A DNA stretch of 64,000 nucleotides. Origin: Ophioderma brevispina. Taxonomy: Eukaryota > Echinodermata > Ophiuroidea > Amphilepidida > Ophiodermatidae. The notes under the pieces are model-generated. The model was not told the origin of the DNA and made no database searches. It was given only the letters and a program-made list of their open reading frames with translations. The stretch lies in the NCBI GenBank assembly GCA_023653785.1, contig JAMKCH010051755.1:124001-188000 (forward strand), written 5' to 3'. The first letter of the stretch is position 1. Each line of letters starts with the position of its first letter. Below, in pieces: positions 13,401 to 23,100 of this stretch. The position numbers and the translations under genes are program-made.

Positions 13401-14516
13401 AAGCAAGCGGCACATGGGGGATTGCTTTGGTAGTGTGTGTCTGTCAGTGGCCTATCGGGCCTACCCGCTCTGAGGGGGGCAAATTTCCCAGTCTTGGGAA
13501 ATTTTCCCTCTCAGGGGGGTCAAAAGGCCAATTTTTCCCGGTCAGAGGGCTAAAAAACTGCTGATTTAGCATGATTTTTGCAAATTTTTCCCGGCCAAAG
13601 TCGTCAGGGGGGAAACCTGCCCCCCCTGCCCCCGCCTGTTACGCCACTGGTGTCTGTGTATCTGGTAAAAATGATAATGCTAAACATAATTGCCAACTGT
13701 ATCCACATACATGTATACATTTTCATGACACTTGGATACAATGGTCCTTGGGGTAGTGTCCCACATGTTGGTGACCTCATGTGACCTTCGACCCATTGAT
13801 AAACCATGATGGTAGACATGTGCGTTTGGTGAATGCTGTATTTTTTGTCAAGTTTCTCAAAAAAAAATTACAAATTGGTGAATAAAATTTTCATAACCTT
13901 GCCAGTCTTGGTGAGATGAGAGGTATGGTGCAAAGTGTGTTCCAGATTTTCCATGGTATGAATTATACAACAGGTTTGACATAATATAGGCTGTGATTAT
14001 TTTATGCTTGCCACTATACTTACATTCCTTTTCTTTTTATCTGCAACATAGGCTGAGTTGGAACTATTAATGATGGATGAAGATGATAACAAACAGCACT
14101 TCAATCTCAAAGACATCATGGAGAAGGAAAAAGGCAGTGCCAGCAAGAAACGCAAGCGCGAACGTCAGGAGAAAGACTCCACCAAACAAGAGGATAATTT
14201 CCAAATTGATGTGAAGGACTCTCGCTTTGAAGCCATCTACACATCCCATCTCTATGCCATTGATCCATCTGACTCTCAGTACAGAAAGACTAAAGCAATG
14301 GAGGCTCTAGTGAAAGAGAAACAACAGAGGCGAGCTAAAAAGGATACGGTTGACGGAATTCACGAAGGAAAAGAGAGGAGGAAAAAGGAAAGGATAGAGG
14401 AGAAGAAATCTAGTGGTGTAAAGAAAGATCAGGAATTGTCTGTGCTTGTGAAATCCATTAAGAGTAAAACACAGCAGTTTAATGCAAGAAAGAGTAAAAA
14501 AGAAGTGGTCAGGTGA
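1110..14516 (+). CDS. ESF1: ESF1 pre-rRNA processing protein, 5'-truncated gene (9 exons)
   Basis: ESF1 is a nucleolar protein needed for 18S rRNA maturation in the small-subunit processome. Exons read on the + strand: 1110-1485, 2408-2565, 3072-3185, 4389-4636, about 7197-7334, 9476-9612, 10331-10435, 13187-13271 and 14052-14516. Conserved blocks appear in the family order: [102 protein letters not shown], and the C-terminal NUC153 region [18 protein letters not shown]. Most junctions have GT-AG sites with matching phase. The N-terminus lies upstream of the window. Exons 1, 5 and 6 contain frame breaks, and the phase between exons 6 and 7 does not match, so this copy is either locally mis-sequenced or damaged. 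The family assignment is very secure from block order; the exact splice sites of exons 5 to 7 are less so. Confidence 0.93.
1842..1945. repeat. (AAT)n microsatellite joined to a dispersed-repeat end
   Basis: An AAT run is followed by CACGTAAACGTGCTCAAGGC and GCTGTGCGGCAG. A microsatellite joined to a GTGCTCAAGGCGCT motif is a common 3' end of short interspersed repeats in marine invertebrates. The repeat class is an inference. Confidence 0.4.
2408..2565 (+). CDS. ESF1: ESF1 exon, clean frame
   Basis: The acceptor TGTTTAG precedes ATT TAT CCA, and the donor is CAAAG/GTACAG. It codes for [19 protein letters not shown] and then an acidic linker ending in [11 protein letters not shown]. This is the family's motif for the middle of the RRM-like domain. 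It joins in phase to exon 3 through a split arginine codon. Confidence 0.9.
3072..3185 (+). CDS. ESF1: ESF1 exon, clean frame
   Basis: The acceptor is TTTTTCAG and the donor is AAG/GTAGGT. It codes for [20 protein letters not shown] and then [18 protein letters not shown], the second half of the RRM-like fold in ESF1. Both borders split codons in the same phase as their neighbours. Confidence 0.9.
3286..3475. repeat. G-rich, GGGAAGGGAGAG minisatellite-like tract in an ESF1 intron
   Basis: Irregular repeats of GTGAGGGA, TTGGTGAGGGA and GTGTTGGGAAGGGAGAG produce long runs of closely spaced G triplets on the + strand. The tract lies just downstream of the exon ending at 3185 and could form G-quadruplex in the nascent RNA. 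Confidence 0.6.
4389..4636 (+). CDS. ESF1: ESF1 exon, clean frame
   Basis: The acceptor is TACTAAAG and the donor GATG/GTATGC. It codes for [19 protein letters not shown], a linker, [15 protein letters not shown] and [12 protein letters not shown]. These are the TWDETDH and ASSSE motifs of ESF1. Read without splicing it runs into a stop soon after the donor, which supports the splice site. Confidence 0.9.
4700..4992. mobile_element. 293-bp hAT-like MITE, CAGTGGCGTAC ends, 8-bp TSD
   Basis: The inverted ends CAGTGGCGTAC and GTACGCCACTG are exact. They are flanked by a perfect 8-bp direct repeat TCTGTGTA at 4692-4699 and 4993-5000. An 8-bp duplication with a CAG start fits a non-autonomous hAT element. 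The interior is C/G-run rich with no coding capacity. It sits in an ESF1 intron. Confidence 0.88.
5016..5277. mobile_element. MITE with ATGTGCRTAGCCAGG inverted ends
   Basis: The left end ATGTGCATAGCCAGGGGG and the complement of the right end (ATGTGCGTAGCCAGGA) match. The interior holds GCGCACCCCGGGGCT and its near complement close to the right end. It lies 24 bases after the element ending at 4992. The exact boundary and target duplication are unclear because the symmetry runs into the flanks. Confidence 0.65.
6444..6522. repeat. Short inverted repeat (CCAGCGTG-AAATTAAG)
   Basis: CCAGCGTGAAATTAAG and CTTAATTTGCACGCTGG face each other around a 46-base centre. It is probably a tiny foldback remnant inside an ESF1 intron. 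Confidence 0.55.
7197..7334 (+). CDS. ESF1: ESF1 exon (probable, several frame breaks)
   Basis: This stretch codes for [13 protein letters not shown], then in other frames [18 protein letters not shown] and a final CC-AG/GT that would complete the family's PG-LK junction with the next exon. ESF1 has an acidic KYR-x-LLQ block followed by a lysine/glutamate-rich run and a tryptophan-proline-glycine motif exactly here. A TGA at 7271-7273 interrupts the first frame. The acceptor at 7195-7196 has a poor pyrimidine tract, so the start is uncertain. Confidence 0.6.
7478..7600. repeat. Dispersed repeat, copy 1 (ACTTGGATGGAAAGAAGCGGG)
   Basis: AATGATGAACTTGGATGGAA, AGAAGCGGGTT, CCTGATAGATTTT and the following ATTTGCAT stretch recur with changes at 8678-8800. 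No coding potential is seen. Confidence 0.5.
8322..8342. repeat. Poly(A) run
   Basis: About 20 adenines in an ESF1 intron. No target-primed insertion structure was identified. Confidence 0.6.
8527..8637. repeat. GC-rich repeat island
   Basis: A roughly 110-base block of CCCCTGGGCCCACGCC- and GGCCCAGGGGCC-type sequence in an AT-rich intron. It contains several short GC palindromes. It looks like the GC-rich core of a small inverted-repeat element, immediately followed by repeat copy 2 at 8678. Confidence 0.55.
8678..8800. repeat. Dispersed repeat, copy 2
   Basis: AATGATGTGTAAACTTGGG, TGGAAGGAAGCGGGTT and CCTGATTAGATTTT match the copy at 7478-7600 with small insertions. Confidence 0.5.
9476..9612 (+). 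CDS. ESF1: ESF1 exon with [11 protein letters not shown] motif
   Basis: The acceptor ATTTTCAG is good. The exon reads GLK, a basic stretch, then [20 protein letters not shown], the signature of the ESF1 nuclear basic region. The only donor before the stop (GAT/GTTTAA) is weak and leaves the wrong phase for the next exon. Between about 9484 and 9506 an alternative frame reads ETAEES, closer to the family, which suggests a gained A and a lost T that cancel each other. Confidence 0.75.
10331..10435 (+). CDS. ESF1: ESF1 exon, acidic block
   Basis: The acceptor is CATTCAG and a weak donor is AA/GTCAAA. It codes for [20 protein letters not shown], which fits the (E/D)ELPSDVDL block of ESF1. The donor leaves two bases, matching the single base that opens the next exon. 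Confidence 0.75.
10484..10930. repeat. TATCCCCC-type dispersed repeat with (GT)n and 3 diverged internal units
   Basis: It begins TATCCCCCTTGTTGAAAAG with CAGTAGGGAGATTTTGTG, then has a GT run at about 10541-10570. Three diverged units follow, each with GGTTCCTTCATATGT and GATGTCAAAGGT-like sequence (near 10648, 10796 and 10855). The same start motif recurs at 18268. Likely a non-coding dispersed repeat in an ESF1 intron. Confidence 0.6.
12428..12832. repeat. Inverted-repeat element with embedded GATA microsatellite
   Basis: Opening GGCCATAAGCAGGATTTATT with TTGGGGGTGCG and closing CCACCCCCCCCCACATACGGG are approximately complementary. Two copies of AAAGTGGACCTTTT lie inside. A stretch at about 12490-12655 with ATAGATAGAGAGATAGATAG interrupts it and looks like a secondary insertion. 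Confidence 0.45.
12951..13089. repeat. 139-bp foldback MITE
   Basis: ATGGTTATAGGGAAATAGGC at the left is complementary to GCCTTATTTCTCTCTATAACCAT at the right. ACTGGCTCTGGGCC and GGCAGCCAGT pair further in. The whole segment can fold into one hairpin just upstream of the ESF1 exon at 13187. Confidence 0.7.
13187..13271 (+). CDS. ESF1: ESF1 exon, basic linker
   Basis: The acceptor TTTTTTACAG and donor AAG/GTAAAA are strong. One base plus 28 codons read [20 protein letters not shown] and then IEEQQQKK, leading in phase into [12 protein letters not shown]. This corresponds to the variable basic/acidic linker before the LLMMDEDE block of ESF1. Confidence 0.85.
13445..13649. mobile_element. 205-bp hAT-like MITE, CAGTGGC ends, 8-bp TSD
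   Basis: Ends CAGTGGCCTA and TTACGCCACTG, with a perfect 8-bp flanking duplication GTGTCTGT at 13437-13444 and 13650-13657. Same end type as the 4700-4992 element but with a different G/C-rich interior. It sits in the last ESF1 intron. Confidence 0.88.
14052..14516 (+). CDS. ESF1: ESF1 terminal exon (NUC153 domain)
   Basis: The acceptor CAACATAG precedes [20 protein letters not shown]. The exon continues with a basic run, [18 protein letters not shown], a KTKAMEAL block, a long lysine/glutamate-rich helix and [18 protein letters not shown] before the TGA stop. This is the complete conserved C-terminus of ESF1, intact over more than 150 codons. Probable AATAAA poly(A) signals follow around 14693. 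Confidence 0.93.
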   Translation, partial: AELELLMMDEDDNKQHFNLKDIMEKEKGSASKKRKRERQEKDSTKQEDNFQIDVKDSRFEAIYTSHLYAIDPSDSQYRKTKAMEALVKEKQQRRAKKDTVDGIHEGKERRKKERIEEKKSSGVKKDQELSVLVKSIKSKTQQFNARKSKKEVVR

Positions 14517-14692
14517 CACAAGTGCATTGGGAAAAAAATAGTGGATGCTTCACATTTTCCTGGTGAGAGAATGTCATATTTGTATTTTGTTACACTTTTT
14601 TGCAAAAATGATTATGTCAACTAAAAATATACATAACAAATAATATGAATTATAATTTGGATGTCAAATTTATTATTTGGCCTATTTTATAA

Positions 14693-14698
14693 AATAAA
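14693..14698 (+). terminator. ESF1: Candidate poly(A) signal of ESF1
   Basis: AATAAA about 180 bases after the ESF1 stop codon, in an AT-rich 3' flank. It is a plausible cleavage signal; no transcript evidence is available. Confidence 0.4.
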
Positions 14699-15346
14699 TC
14701 AGAGATGGCATATCGGCATGCCATAGTTGCCTGTTCTTGTTTAATTTGCACAGTACCAATCCTCAGATTACACTTAACTCCTGCTTAATGTATGATAGTC
14801 TTATCTGGCAGATAAAACAGGTTATTAGGATTACTTATCTAATAATTAAGCTCCAGACTTGTAACATTGCTCAAAATGTTTGTTTCAACCTATTAATTCA
14901 TAATCCTTATAGTAACTCAATTTGACAAAAATGTCAGTTACGCCAAGAAAAAGGGTTTCTTGGAAACCCACATGTGTGGTTAAGGGAAATCAGATCTACT
15001 GCGCATCAATGCGATCAGCCTGTTTGGGAGACGAAAATGAAAACAACTTGAAAAATTGGCCTCAAATAGTAGGCTAAAAAATGCTAAAAATAAGTGAATA
15101 TCACTTAGCTTTACTTGCCAAATGTTTCTGATACGAACCTTGTTTTTTTCCCTTACTGCTTTCTTTTACCAATGAAATAGGTCTATTTGAGGCATGTAGG
15201 AGTCTGCATGGGTAAAATTCGACACTTGTGACACTCGCAACACAGCCATTCTTATCTTGTGACATTTTGACACTTGGCTTCTTATCCGGTGACAGCCATT
15301 CATAAATCTTGAGAGACTGCAACAGCCATTGTTATTTTGTCAACCC

Positions 15347-17351
15347 ATGTAGACTAGGGTGCATCAAACGCCCCTCATGTCAACCATATTTTTTGCTCCT
15401 ACTGTCAAACCGTGCCATTTAACTAGAAAATCATCCCCTCCAAATTTAAATTCAATCGGAGGTCGGGAAGGGGGTCCACCGTGAGCTTAAAGTTTGGGCC
15501 GAGGCAACCAGTAAAAGTCCTGCTGGCAGCTATTGATTATATGTACAGTTATACACACTCATTAATAGCTGCCTTTAGTGAAAGTTTGTATAGTACTTCC
15601 TATTTCAGACAATACTCAATAAAATGCAAATCTACTTGACCTAAGGAAAAAGGCAGTTATTTTCAGACATATTAGAAGTCATAATAATAGCTGCCATGTG
15701 CACATTTTAATATTTACAGCTGTTTCCGTATGGAAAATGGTTCCATCGCATGCTTGAAGCTTAAAGTTTGTGCATGATAGGTGCCTTTAACTTAATGGCC
15801 AAATCAATCTGGCAGCTATTTAGTTTTCATGACTTTGATTCTGCACATCACTGTGGCTGCCATATGAAGAACAATGAAGTGAATGTACTCATCTTACAAT
15901 TGCTTAATATTTATCAAGTTTGGTAAATTAGGTAGCGTCATTCAGTTTACGCTTTCTCAGATTAGGTGTCTGTTTTCTATCTTGCTCCACCACTTGCAAG
16001 TCATTTTGTTCCTCACTCGGAGCAGTAGCTAGGAAATCTGCTCTGAGTTTCACAACATGTTCTGCTGCATCATTTACCAGAGCGAATAGCGATACATGGT
16101 TTTAGTAGAACTGTTGCATCAGCTTCAACTTCAAGTAGCCTTCTAGCTAAGCCTGTCTCTCTTGTGCTGGTACCTTTCCACCGAAAAGAGCAAGCAGCAC
16201 CATCTCTTTGGTGAGATACCACAGATATCTGTTCAGGGCTTTGCGTGCACTTGTTGCAACACTGGAATTGATATTGGCATACTGCAGGAGGTGCTTGTAC
16301 AACTGGAGATCGTTCCATGGCTCGTCAAAAGCAACACTACATGTCGTCCATTTAGGTTATTTTGCAAATACAACAAATTCATGTATCTTTGGTAGCTGGT
16401 GCTTTGTTGTTCCTTTGTGACAACAAAGCACCAGCTACTCAGATACGAGAAGGCTGCTTGAAGTTAGACCTGATGCAGCAGTACTAAAGCCATGTATTCG
16501 CTATGGCACAGGCTTTGGAAAGCCAAAGTTTTCCCTGACCTTGAGAATATCTCCCAGTCAACAATCCTAGCTGATTTTTGCAGACAAGGACTCATGGTTC
16601 ACTATGAACATCCTGCAGATCAAAGGCAAATTCCTAGCAGACAATGTTGACACTTGGCCCGAGTGCTCTGCAGAACGTGGCGTGAAACTCAGTGCAGATT
16701 TCCTAGCTGCTGCTCAGAGTGAGAAACATAAACCAAAATGTCTTGCAAGTGGTGGAGCAAGATAGAAAAGAGACGCCTAATCTGAGAAAGCGTAAACAGA
16801 ATGACGCTGCATGCATTTACAACTTTAATTCATTATGGACTGATACATACAGGGATTGTCAGGATAAAGTAAATGAAAAAAATAAATAGCTGCCTTGAGT
16901 GATTCTGTCATTAAGATAAAGGCACCCATCATGCACAAACTTTAAGCTCGCGGCACACGATGGAACCATTTTCCATGCAGAAACAGCTAGTAATAGAGAA
17001 ATGTGCACATGGCAGTTATTATTATTTCAAATATGTCTAAAAATAGCTGCCTTTTTGCTTAGTTCAAATGGATTTGCATTCTATTGAGTATTGTCTGAAA
17101 TAGGAAGTTCTAAACAAACTTTCACTAAAGGCAGCTATAATATTAATGTGTGTATATTTAATACAATAGCTGCCGGCCGGACTTTCACTGGTTGCCTTGG
17201 CCCGAACTTTAAGCTCATGGTGGATCCCCTTCCCGACCTCTGATTGAATTTACATTTGGAGGGGATGATTTTCTAGTTAAGTGGCACAGTTTGACACTAG
17301 GAGCAAAAATATGGTTGACATGAGGGGCATTTGATGCACCCTAATGTAGAC
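15347..17351. mobile_element. 2-kb palindromic foldback DNA transposon, hAT-like, perfect 8-bp TSD
   Basis: The element proper is 15355-17343. It starts TAGGGTGCATCAAACGCCCC and ends with the near complement GGGGCATTTGATGCACCCTA. The flanking ATGTAGAC at 15347-15354 and 17344-17351 is identical. Nearly the whole element is a diverged inverted repeat: 15355-16150 pairs with 16440-17343, and the centre near 16412 is a hairpin (AGCTGGTGCTTTGTTGT / ACAACAAAGCACCAGCT). The arms differ by blocks of 150-250 bases near the centre. The inner arms contain coding-like debris, for example TRRLLEV and VLKPCI readings on either arm. An 8-bp duplication with a TAGGG end fits hAT. No intact transposase is present. 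Confidence 0.9.
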
Positions 17352-17742
17352 CCATACAGGTGACTGTGGTACACTACCATAAATCATGCCTCCATTGAAA
17401 ACATTTACTAAATTATAATGGTGCACATGCAATGAAATGATTTTTTAGAACTATTTTTTTTTTAATTTAAATTTTGTAATATTTTAGCCCCTCATTTTTA
17501 TGGTTGATTTTTTAGTGATTTTGTTATGAGCAGATGTTTCTACCACTGTATGACTGTTGCCCATAGGCTCTGCTCTGTTTAATTTCTGTAACATAGAGTT
17601 AAAGCTAAAATCAGTTATTTTTCCTCAAAGTTTGAAACTCCCATTGCCTCTCTCAGTTACTAGTGTTACATTTCATCAGCAAATAATAATATACCATTCA
17701 ACATGTAAACAAACATTAATTGTTAAACGGTTATCTTAATGG

Positions 17743-18246
17743 AATTTATTGGCATAAATCTATCGGCACATATATTTATAATGAAATATCCTAAATAAGA
17801 CGTAACAGATGGTTTTCATGGTCATTGGAGGATTCCTTGCGAAAAAATCCAGATTTATTCCAACAAACGTACACGACTGTACAGCAATCATGGAAGCTTC
17901 CATCTTTATTCCCTATGCTATATATTTGCAACGCCACACTCAATACTGAAACAGAAGCCAACGAAAATATAACACAATTAAAGCCTGTTTGCCACATGCC
18001 TCATCCTTGTAGACTTCGGTGAGCACGCAAAAGATACAAGCGAAGTTTACGGCTTGTGGCAGACCAATAGCATAAATAATAAACATGGCGGCTTCCTTAA
18101 ATATTCTAATACTTCAAAAATTAAGCACGAAAATGGCGTTTTCTTCACAAGGAATACTCCATGACCACAAAAACTAACTGGTACGTCTTATTTCGGGATA
18201 TTTTGTTATACATGTATATATGCCGATAGATTCATGCCAATAAATT
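17743..18246. mobile_element. 0.5-kb palindromic MITE
   Basis: The left arm begins AATTTATTGGCATAAATCT and includes AATAAGACGTAAC; the right arm ends AGATTCATGCCAATAAATT with GGTACGTCTTATTTC. Arms of about 130 bases pair around a 240-base non-repeated centre. No coding capacity. The target duplication is not clear. Confidence 0.75.
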
Positions 18247-18267
18247 ACTTTAAAACTGCCATTTTTT

Positions 18268-18520
18268 ATCCCCCTGGCGCTGTAGCAGAAGGGGGATTTT
18301 GTCATAGCAAAATCTATTGTTGGCAGTGTCTGTCTCCATATGTACCCGTCAGACCCCTGACCCAATCTAGATGACACTTGCACCACAGGATCTTAGTATC
18401 TACCAGATTACCACTACTTGTGCTGTGACAGACAGGTCTGTAGGCCAACGGTCATGGTTTTTGTATTTCAGATTTTGCTGCTCTTTTTTCCCAAGAAAAC
18501 CTGTGAAATCATTCTCACTG
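18268..18520. repeat. TATCCCCC-type dispersed repeat, second copy
   Basis: It starts TATCCCCCTGGCGCTGTAGC and continues AGAAGGGGGATTTTG, as in the repeat starting at 10484. The downstream part differs. Confidence 0.5.
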
Positions 18521-18785
18521 AATTAAATCCACCAACTAGGGTCCCTTGAAAGTTTTACCTTGCAGTATTTTTTACATTATATCTAAAGGTTGGCAATCCC
18601 AGTAACTTTGCACAATAAAAATGGCCATACATGTATTTGAAAACTATTTTAAGCTGTTTGTTTACATCTTGAAGAAAATGTTTGATAGTGGCTTTAAATA
18701 AACTTAGTTCCATATTAGGGCCATGTTAGGAGCATCCGTATCATGGATACACTCGGCCCCGGTACAGCTTACTCAGCTGAATAAT

Positions 18786-18926
18786 ATTCGTTATTAGGTG
18801 AGTTGGATACAGAATATATCTAGTCGAGGAAACCCATACACAGTGAGGCCGCAGGCAGAACCGTGTACGGGGTTTCGGAGACTAGATATATTCCGTATCT
18901 GACCCCAACTCGCCTAATGACGAATT
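18786..18926. repeat. Foldback repeat with TTCGTNATTAGGNGAGTTGG arms
   Basis: The left TTCGTTATTAGGTGAGTTGG with AGAATATATCTAGTC and the right GACTAGATATATTCCGTAT with CCAACTCGCCTAATGACGAA are complementary. The centre carries GGCCGCAGGCAGAACCGT. It folds into a hairpin of about 140 bases. Confidence 0.7.
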
Positions 18927-19288
18927 TATCATACCCAATAACACAAGTAAGACAATGTTCAAACCAATTTAATAAATAATAACATTGCAAATTCTTTGTC
19001 AAATAAATAATTCAATTTATTCTGCCTGGCATGCTTTATCAACAGTTTGATGACTAAATCGGCCTACAGGCAGAACGTTCACTGTACAGTTAAAAAATTG
19101 CATAGGCACTTGTCCACGTTGACATGCTTGTGCATTCAAATCCACAGTAACTTGCCTTGGGTGACCAAATGGTGAAAAAAGTTCTGTGATTTGTGTGGGG
19201 GTGTGAACTGAAAGTCAACATGGTCAATGAGGTGGACTCTTTAGGCAACGCATTCACAGTTGATCCTTGACCGTGTTTTCTATGGGAG

Positions 19289-20157
19289 CTAGAGAAGATC
19301 TAGGCTTAGGGCTCGGCAGTGCCTTCTGAGGCAGATTGCCTGCAAGTGCTGCTCCAAGGACTGCCCCATTGTGAGTTTTTCTGATGCACCCACCTTCTGA
19401 TATTGTGTAAGAGATTGAACACTTTTATGTCCAGTTACGGCCATCACTTGAGTCGCAGCAAATCCACATTGAGTGAGAATTGTCGCTCCTATGATTTGCT
19501 GAGATTCTTTCTGAATGCTCCAATTTTTTTTTTCACTCACAGGTTGTTTGCATACCAGGTCTCATCTTCTGGTTCAATGTCCATTTGTGGTCTTTGCCTC
19601 AGACTCTATCTTGCAATCCGGATGTAACAGTTACATATATTTCTTGAAACTTGCACCTGGGCATTTGGGATTTCCCTTACTCTCTGGCATGTAACCAGAG
19701 TATAGTTCGTGATCTGTCTCCCTGTGATTTTTCGTCAGTTCATCCTGTGACTTCACAACATACTTGACGCCTGCTTCAGCATCAACACAGACTTTGAATG
19801 TGTCCTCAGTCATTGTAGCAAGTTTTCTCCCCCCACGATGGCAAAAGTAGTAACGGATATCAAAGTGCACCTTATTGAATAATCCAGAAGGTGTGCTGGT
19901 TGAAAGTTGTGATGAGTTATCAGTTTCATGTCTGACTTCTCCAATGGTGGATAGTGATCACCTTGTCCAAGGCCAAGGTCTTTGAATTCACTCATTGCTG
20001 CTTTGAAATCTTCATTTGCAGCGCAGAATTCAGGATCATTAAAGACACTGAGTGATTCACCCAAATAGTCAATTAAGGGGACTGTGGAATCCCGTGGGAT
20101 TTCAATAATTAAAGCATGACACCTATTTAGATACCTTAGGTAGGTCTCAGAGAACAA
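19289..20157 (-). pseudogene. Crypton/DUF3504-type tyrosine recombinase, frameshifted
   Basis: Three consecutive minus-strand reading segments (20157-19810, 19870-19631, 19540-19289) together read like one tyrosine-recombinase domain of the kind shared by Cryptons and KCTD1/ZMYM/QRICH1-type DUF3504 proteins. Visible motifs in order: FNDPEFCAANEDFKAAMSEF, FDIRYYFCHRGGRKL (likely first catalytic Arg), DELTKNHRET, NPKCPGASFKKYM, then in another frame DETWYANN, and finally TQCGFAATQVMAVTGHKS with SLTQYQKVG carrying the likely nucleophile Tyr. The family's NHSIRAT site is broken: NH falls in one frame and GATIL in the next, so the second catalytic Arg is missing. Frameshifts near 19850 and 19545 mean it cannot make a working enzyme. 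It lies just beside the large palindrome at 20179. Confidence 0.8.
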
Positions 20158-20178
20158 GAAAGTTTGATGGATAATTCC

Positions 20179-23100
20179 CAGGGGTGGCAGCTGGCGCCAT
20201 CTTGGTTTTCAAAAATGGATGCCAATTTGTATATTTTCAAATCACATAACTCGAGGTTGTGAGGGCTAGGAAGATAGTTTTTGATACCAAAACGTCATGT
20301 TCAACACAACTCTCTGGAAAGGACAAAGCGATATTAGAAGAGGAAAATTAGACTGGCACCCATTTAGATTTTTCCAAAATGGCGGCCAATTACCTGTTTA
20401 TTGTTACACTTTTCGGCGTTAATTTTATGGTGAGTTTCATACAAATTTAAATCGATGGTAAGAGTAAAAAGTGATTCTTTCAATCCATATTGTATAATCG
20501 ATATTTCAAAATGGCAGCCATTATGACTTTGTACCCTATATCTTACCAAGATGTTTTTGCCACCCCCATGCTTATGATTTTGATACCAGGGGTAGTTATG
20601 GTCCTCTTCTTTCCATTGATACTTACAAATAAGTATGAACAAACTAGGATGGCATCACAATGATGTAAAAACTATACAAGTCTGCAAACTTGTTCATATT
20701 CCCACAAAAATAGGCGAAAACCAATTTTGCACTATATAACACACCGGAGGACCAGTTTACGGGGTGCCACCCCTTTGTAAGACGAGGCGGCGAAACCAAG
20801 ATAACAAAAATACAACTGTCCCAATGTACATAGAACAAACCCATAATCCACCACTTGGTGTGAGGGACTATAGTGCAGTCTATTTTGTATGAGAACATTT
20901 AAAGCTTCCTGTAGGATGGTCCAAGAGTGTTGTATTAGAGCTGAATGTGGAGTACTCTATTTGGTATGAGATCCTTAACATGCCAATGTGGTAGTTGTTA
21001 TTGGTATTGGATTTCCCCCCACAAATATGGATTTATCAAGAACAAGCTCAATATTATTGCAAAAGTCCTTATCAAAACAGACCAGATAGGCAGAATTGGT
21101 GCCCACAAAACAGCAAGTGAGCATATTTTAAACTTCTTAAAACTGCACTTGGAAGTTGCTTAATTGGTATGAGCCTCACAAAATATGGGATTATAATGAG
21201 AGGCTCACCTCAAAATCTACTAGTGTTTATTCTAAATCACAGGTTGTCATCCTCATATTGCCAGGAGATGGCGAACATTGGTTAGGTACACAATTTCTTG
21301 GAATTCATCAGCTCGACGGAACATCCAGTAATAAGTTCTGTACAGTTCGTCCCTTATACATTTGCACTAATTGTTGGCACATCAAGGACTTGGCACAATC
21401 ACTTCACCAAATGAATTATGCAGCTGGAGGCAGCAGGGGGGGAAACTGTCATCACTGGCTTGAATTTGTAATCCACTAAATCCCATCTGTAATAAGTGGG
21501 TCGCCGCACTCTGGATTTGATAGGTCATTGGTAACCTAATATCGCTGTAGTGGTATCTATGGTAAGTAGTAAAAGTTGCATGCTCTGGTAGGAGGCAGAC
21601 CATATGATTGTGCCTGTTTCTTGCCGTTTTTCGCAAAAGCTCAATAATGCTTTTTATGGCAGGTTAATAGGATGCGTCAAATGATGTTTCTGCCATTCCA
21701 AGCTGTGAAAAAGCATATACCTGAAGTAATCATCGACCAAATTCTTTCCAGCCCTGCCCCAAAACGTATGTTGGAATGTGGCAGTTAATTAAACTCAATC
21801 TATAGCCAATATTTTCTACTCGAAAAAATCTCTATACTAAAAATACCATTAAAAGAGGTCATGTTTTATACCAGAAGATTGAAAATAGATTCTTATTAGC
21901 AGCACATCCTCATGGCCATTCTTTTGTGAGAGGTTGGAAATATAGTGAGCCTGAACCAAACTCCATATCACAAACAGTCCATATCAACTTACAAATTACG
22001 TTGGGTGATCAATAACTACCCAAGAGAAAGCACCCTCACTGCCCGGGAGAAAGCATATGGAGGAAGGAATTGTGACCCCGATGATAATCTGCAAATTCTC
22101 CCATGACATTGCCCATGATAGTGCTGCGAAAAGGGAGGAAAATGCGGCTTCTGAGCATACAGAGCATTGTAAATAGGGGATTGTTGGTCTTCTTATATCT
22201 CCTGCAAACAACAAAAACAGTAATCATTTACAGAGGTTGAGTAGCGCAGAATGGCTATAGTAGAAAGGACGTCTGTGTTTGCGTGAATAAAATGCTCTAC
22301 AGGATGTGGCAATTTCAATTATTGTGTGAGGCATTATAGGACATGGAGAATGAGCTTTGTGTGTGCTTCTTGGGATGATGGTGAGAAACCTAATTCAAAT
22401 TCTCGATGTGTGGATTTAGGCAAAGATAGAAAGAAACAGGCAAAATAGAGGGTCGGTCGGTTGCCCTCAGACTAGAGCTGCACTTTTACCAGCTATTCAT
22501 GCGAGAGCCACTACCACTCAGTTTTGGTACAATGAGAGTGTAACAAAATTCAGAAGTAACCCTGCCCCCCCAGGCCCAATTACTACGGGGTATGATTTGT
22601 GATAGCAAAATTCCAAGCCAGTGGTGAAACCTCTGCGCCATCTCAGATGCAGGTATTTCATTTGGTGACGTGTAACTTGGCCAAGCTTTGATGTGCCACA
22701 ATAATTTGTGCAAATGTGGAAAGAATGGGACTTATTCTGTAAAGAAACTTTTTGGATGTTCATCGAGTCTGATGAATGCAAGAATGCAGGAAAGAGGGGA
22801 CCTAACCAACGGCCACTCTTGTAAAATATGACCGTAAAAACATGTTTTAACCTGGCAGTTGGGACTCACGATATGCAAATAACTGTACAAAAATGCATTT
22901 CAACTGCTATGGAGTTCCCAGCTCCGTCACCTGTTTTTCTAGTTCCTTTTTACCGTGCCTCATACAAGTTGATGCTGACGACAGGATCGAAAACTTTACC
23001 CATTGTGGTAAAAATAGAATTCACCACAAAGTGGAAACGTGGGACTCATCCAAGAAACAACCCAGGAGTGCACTTTTTAAAGAGTGTTAATTAATGCTCA

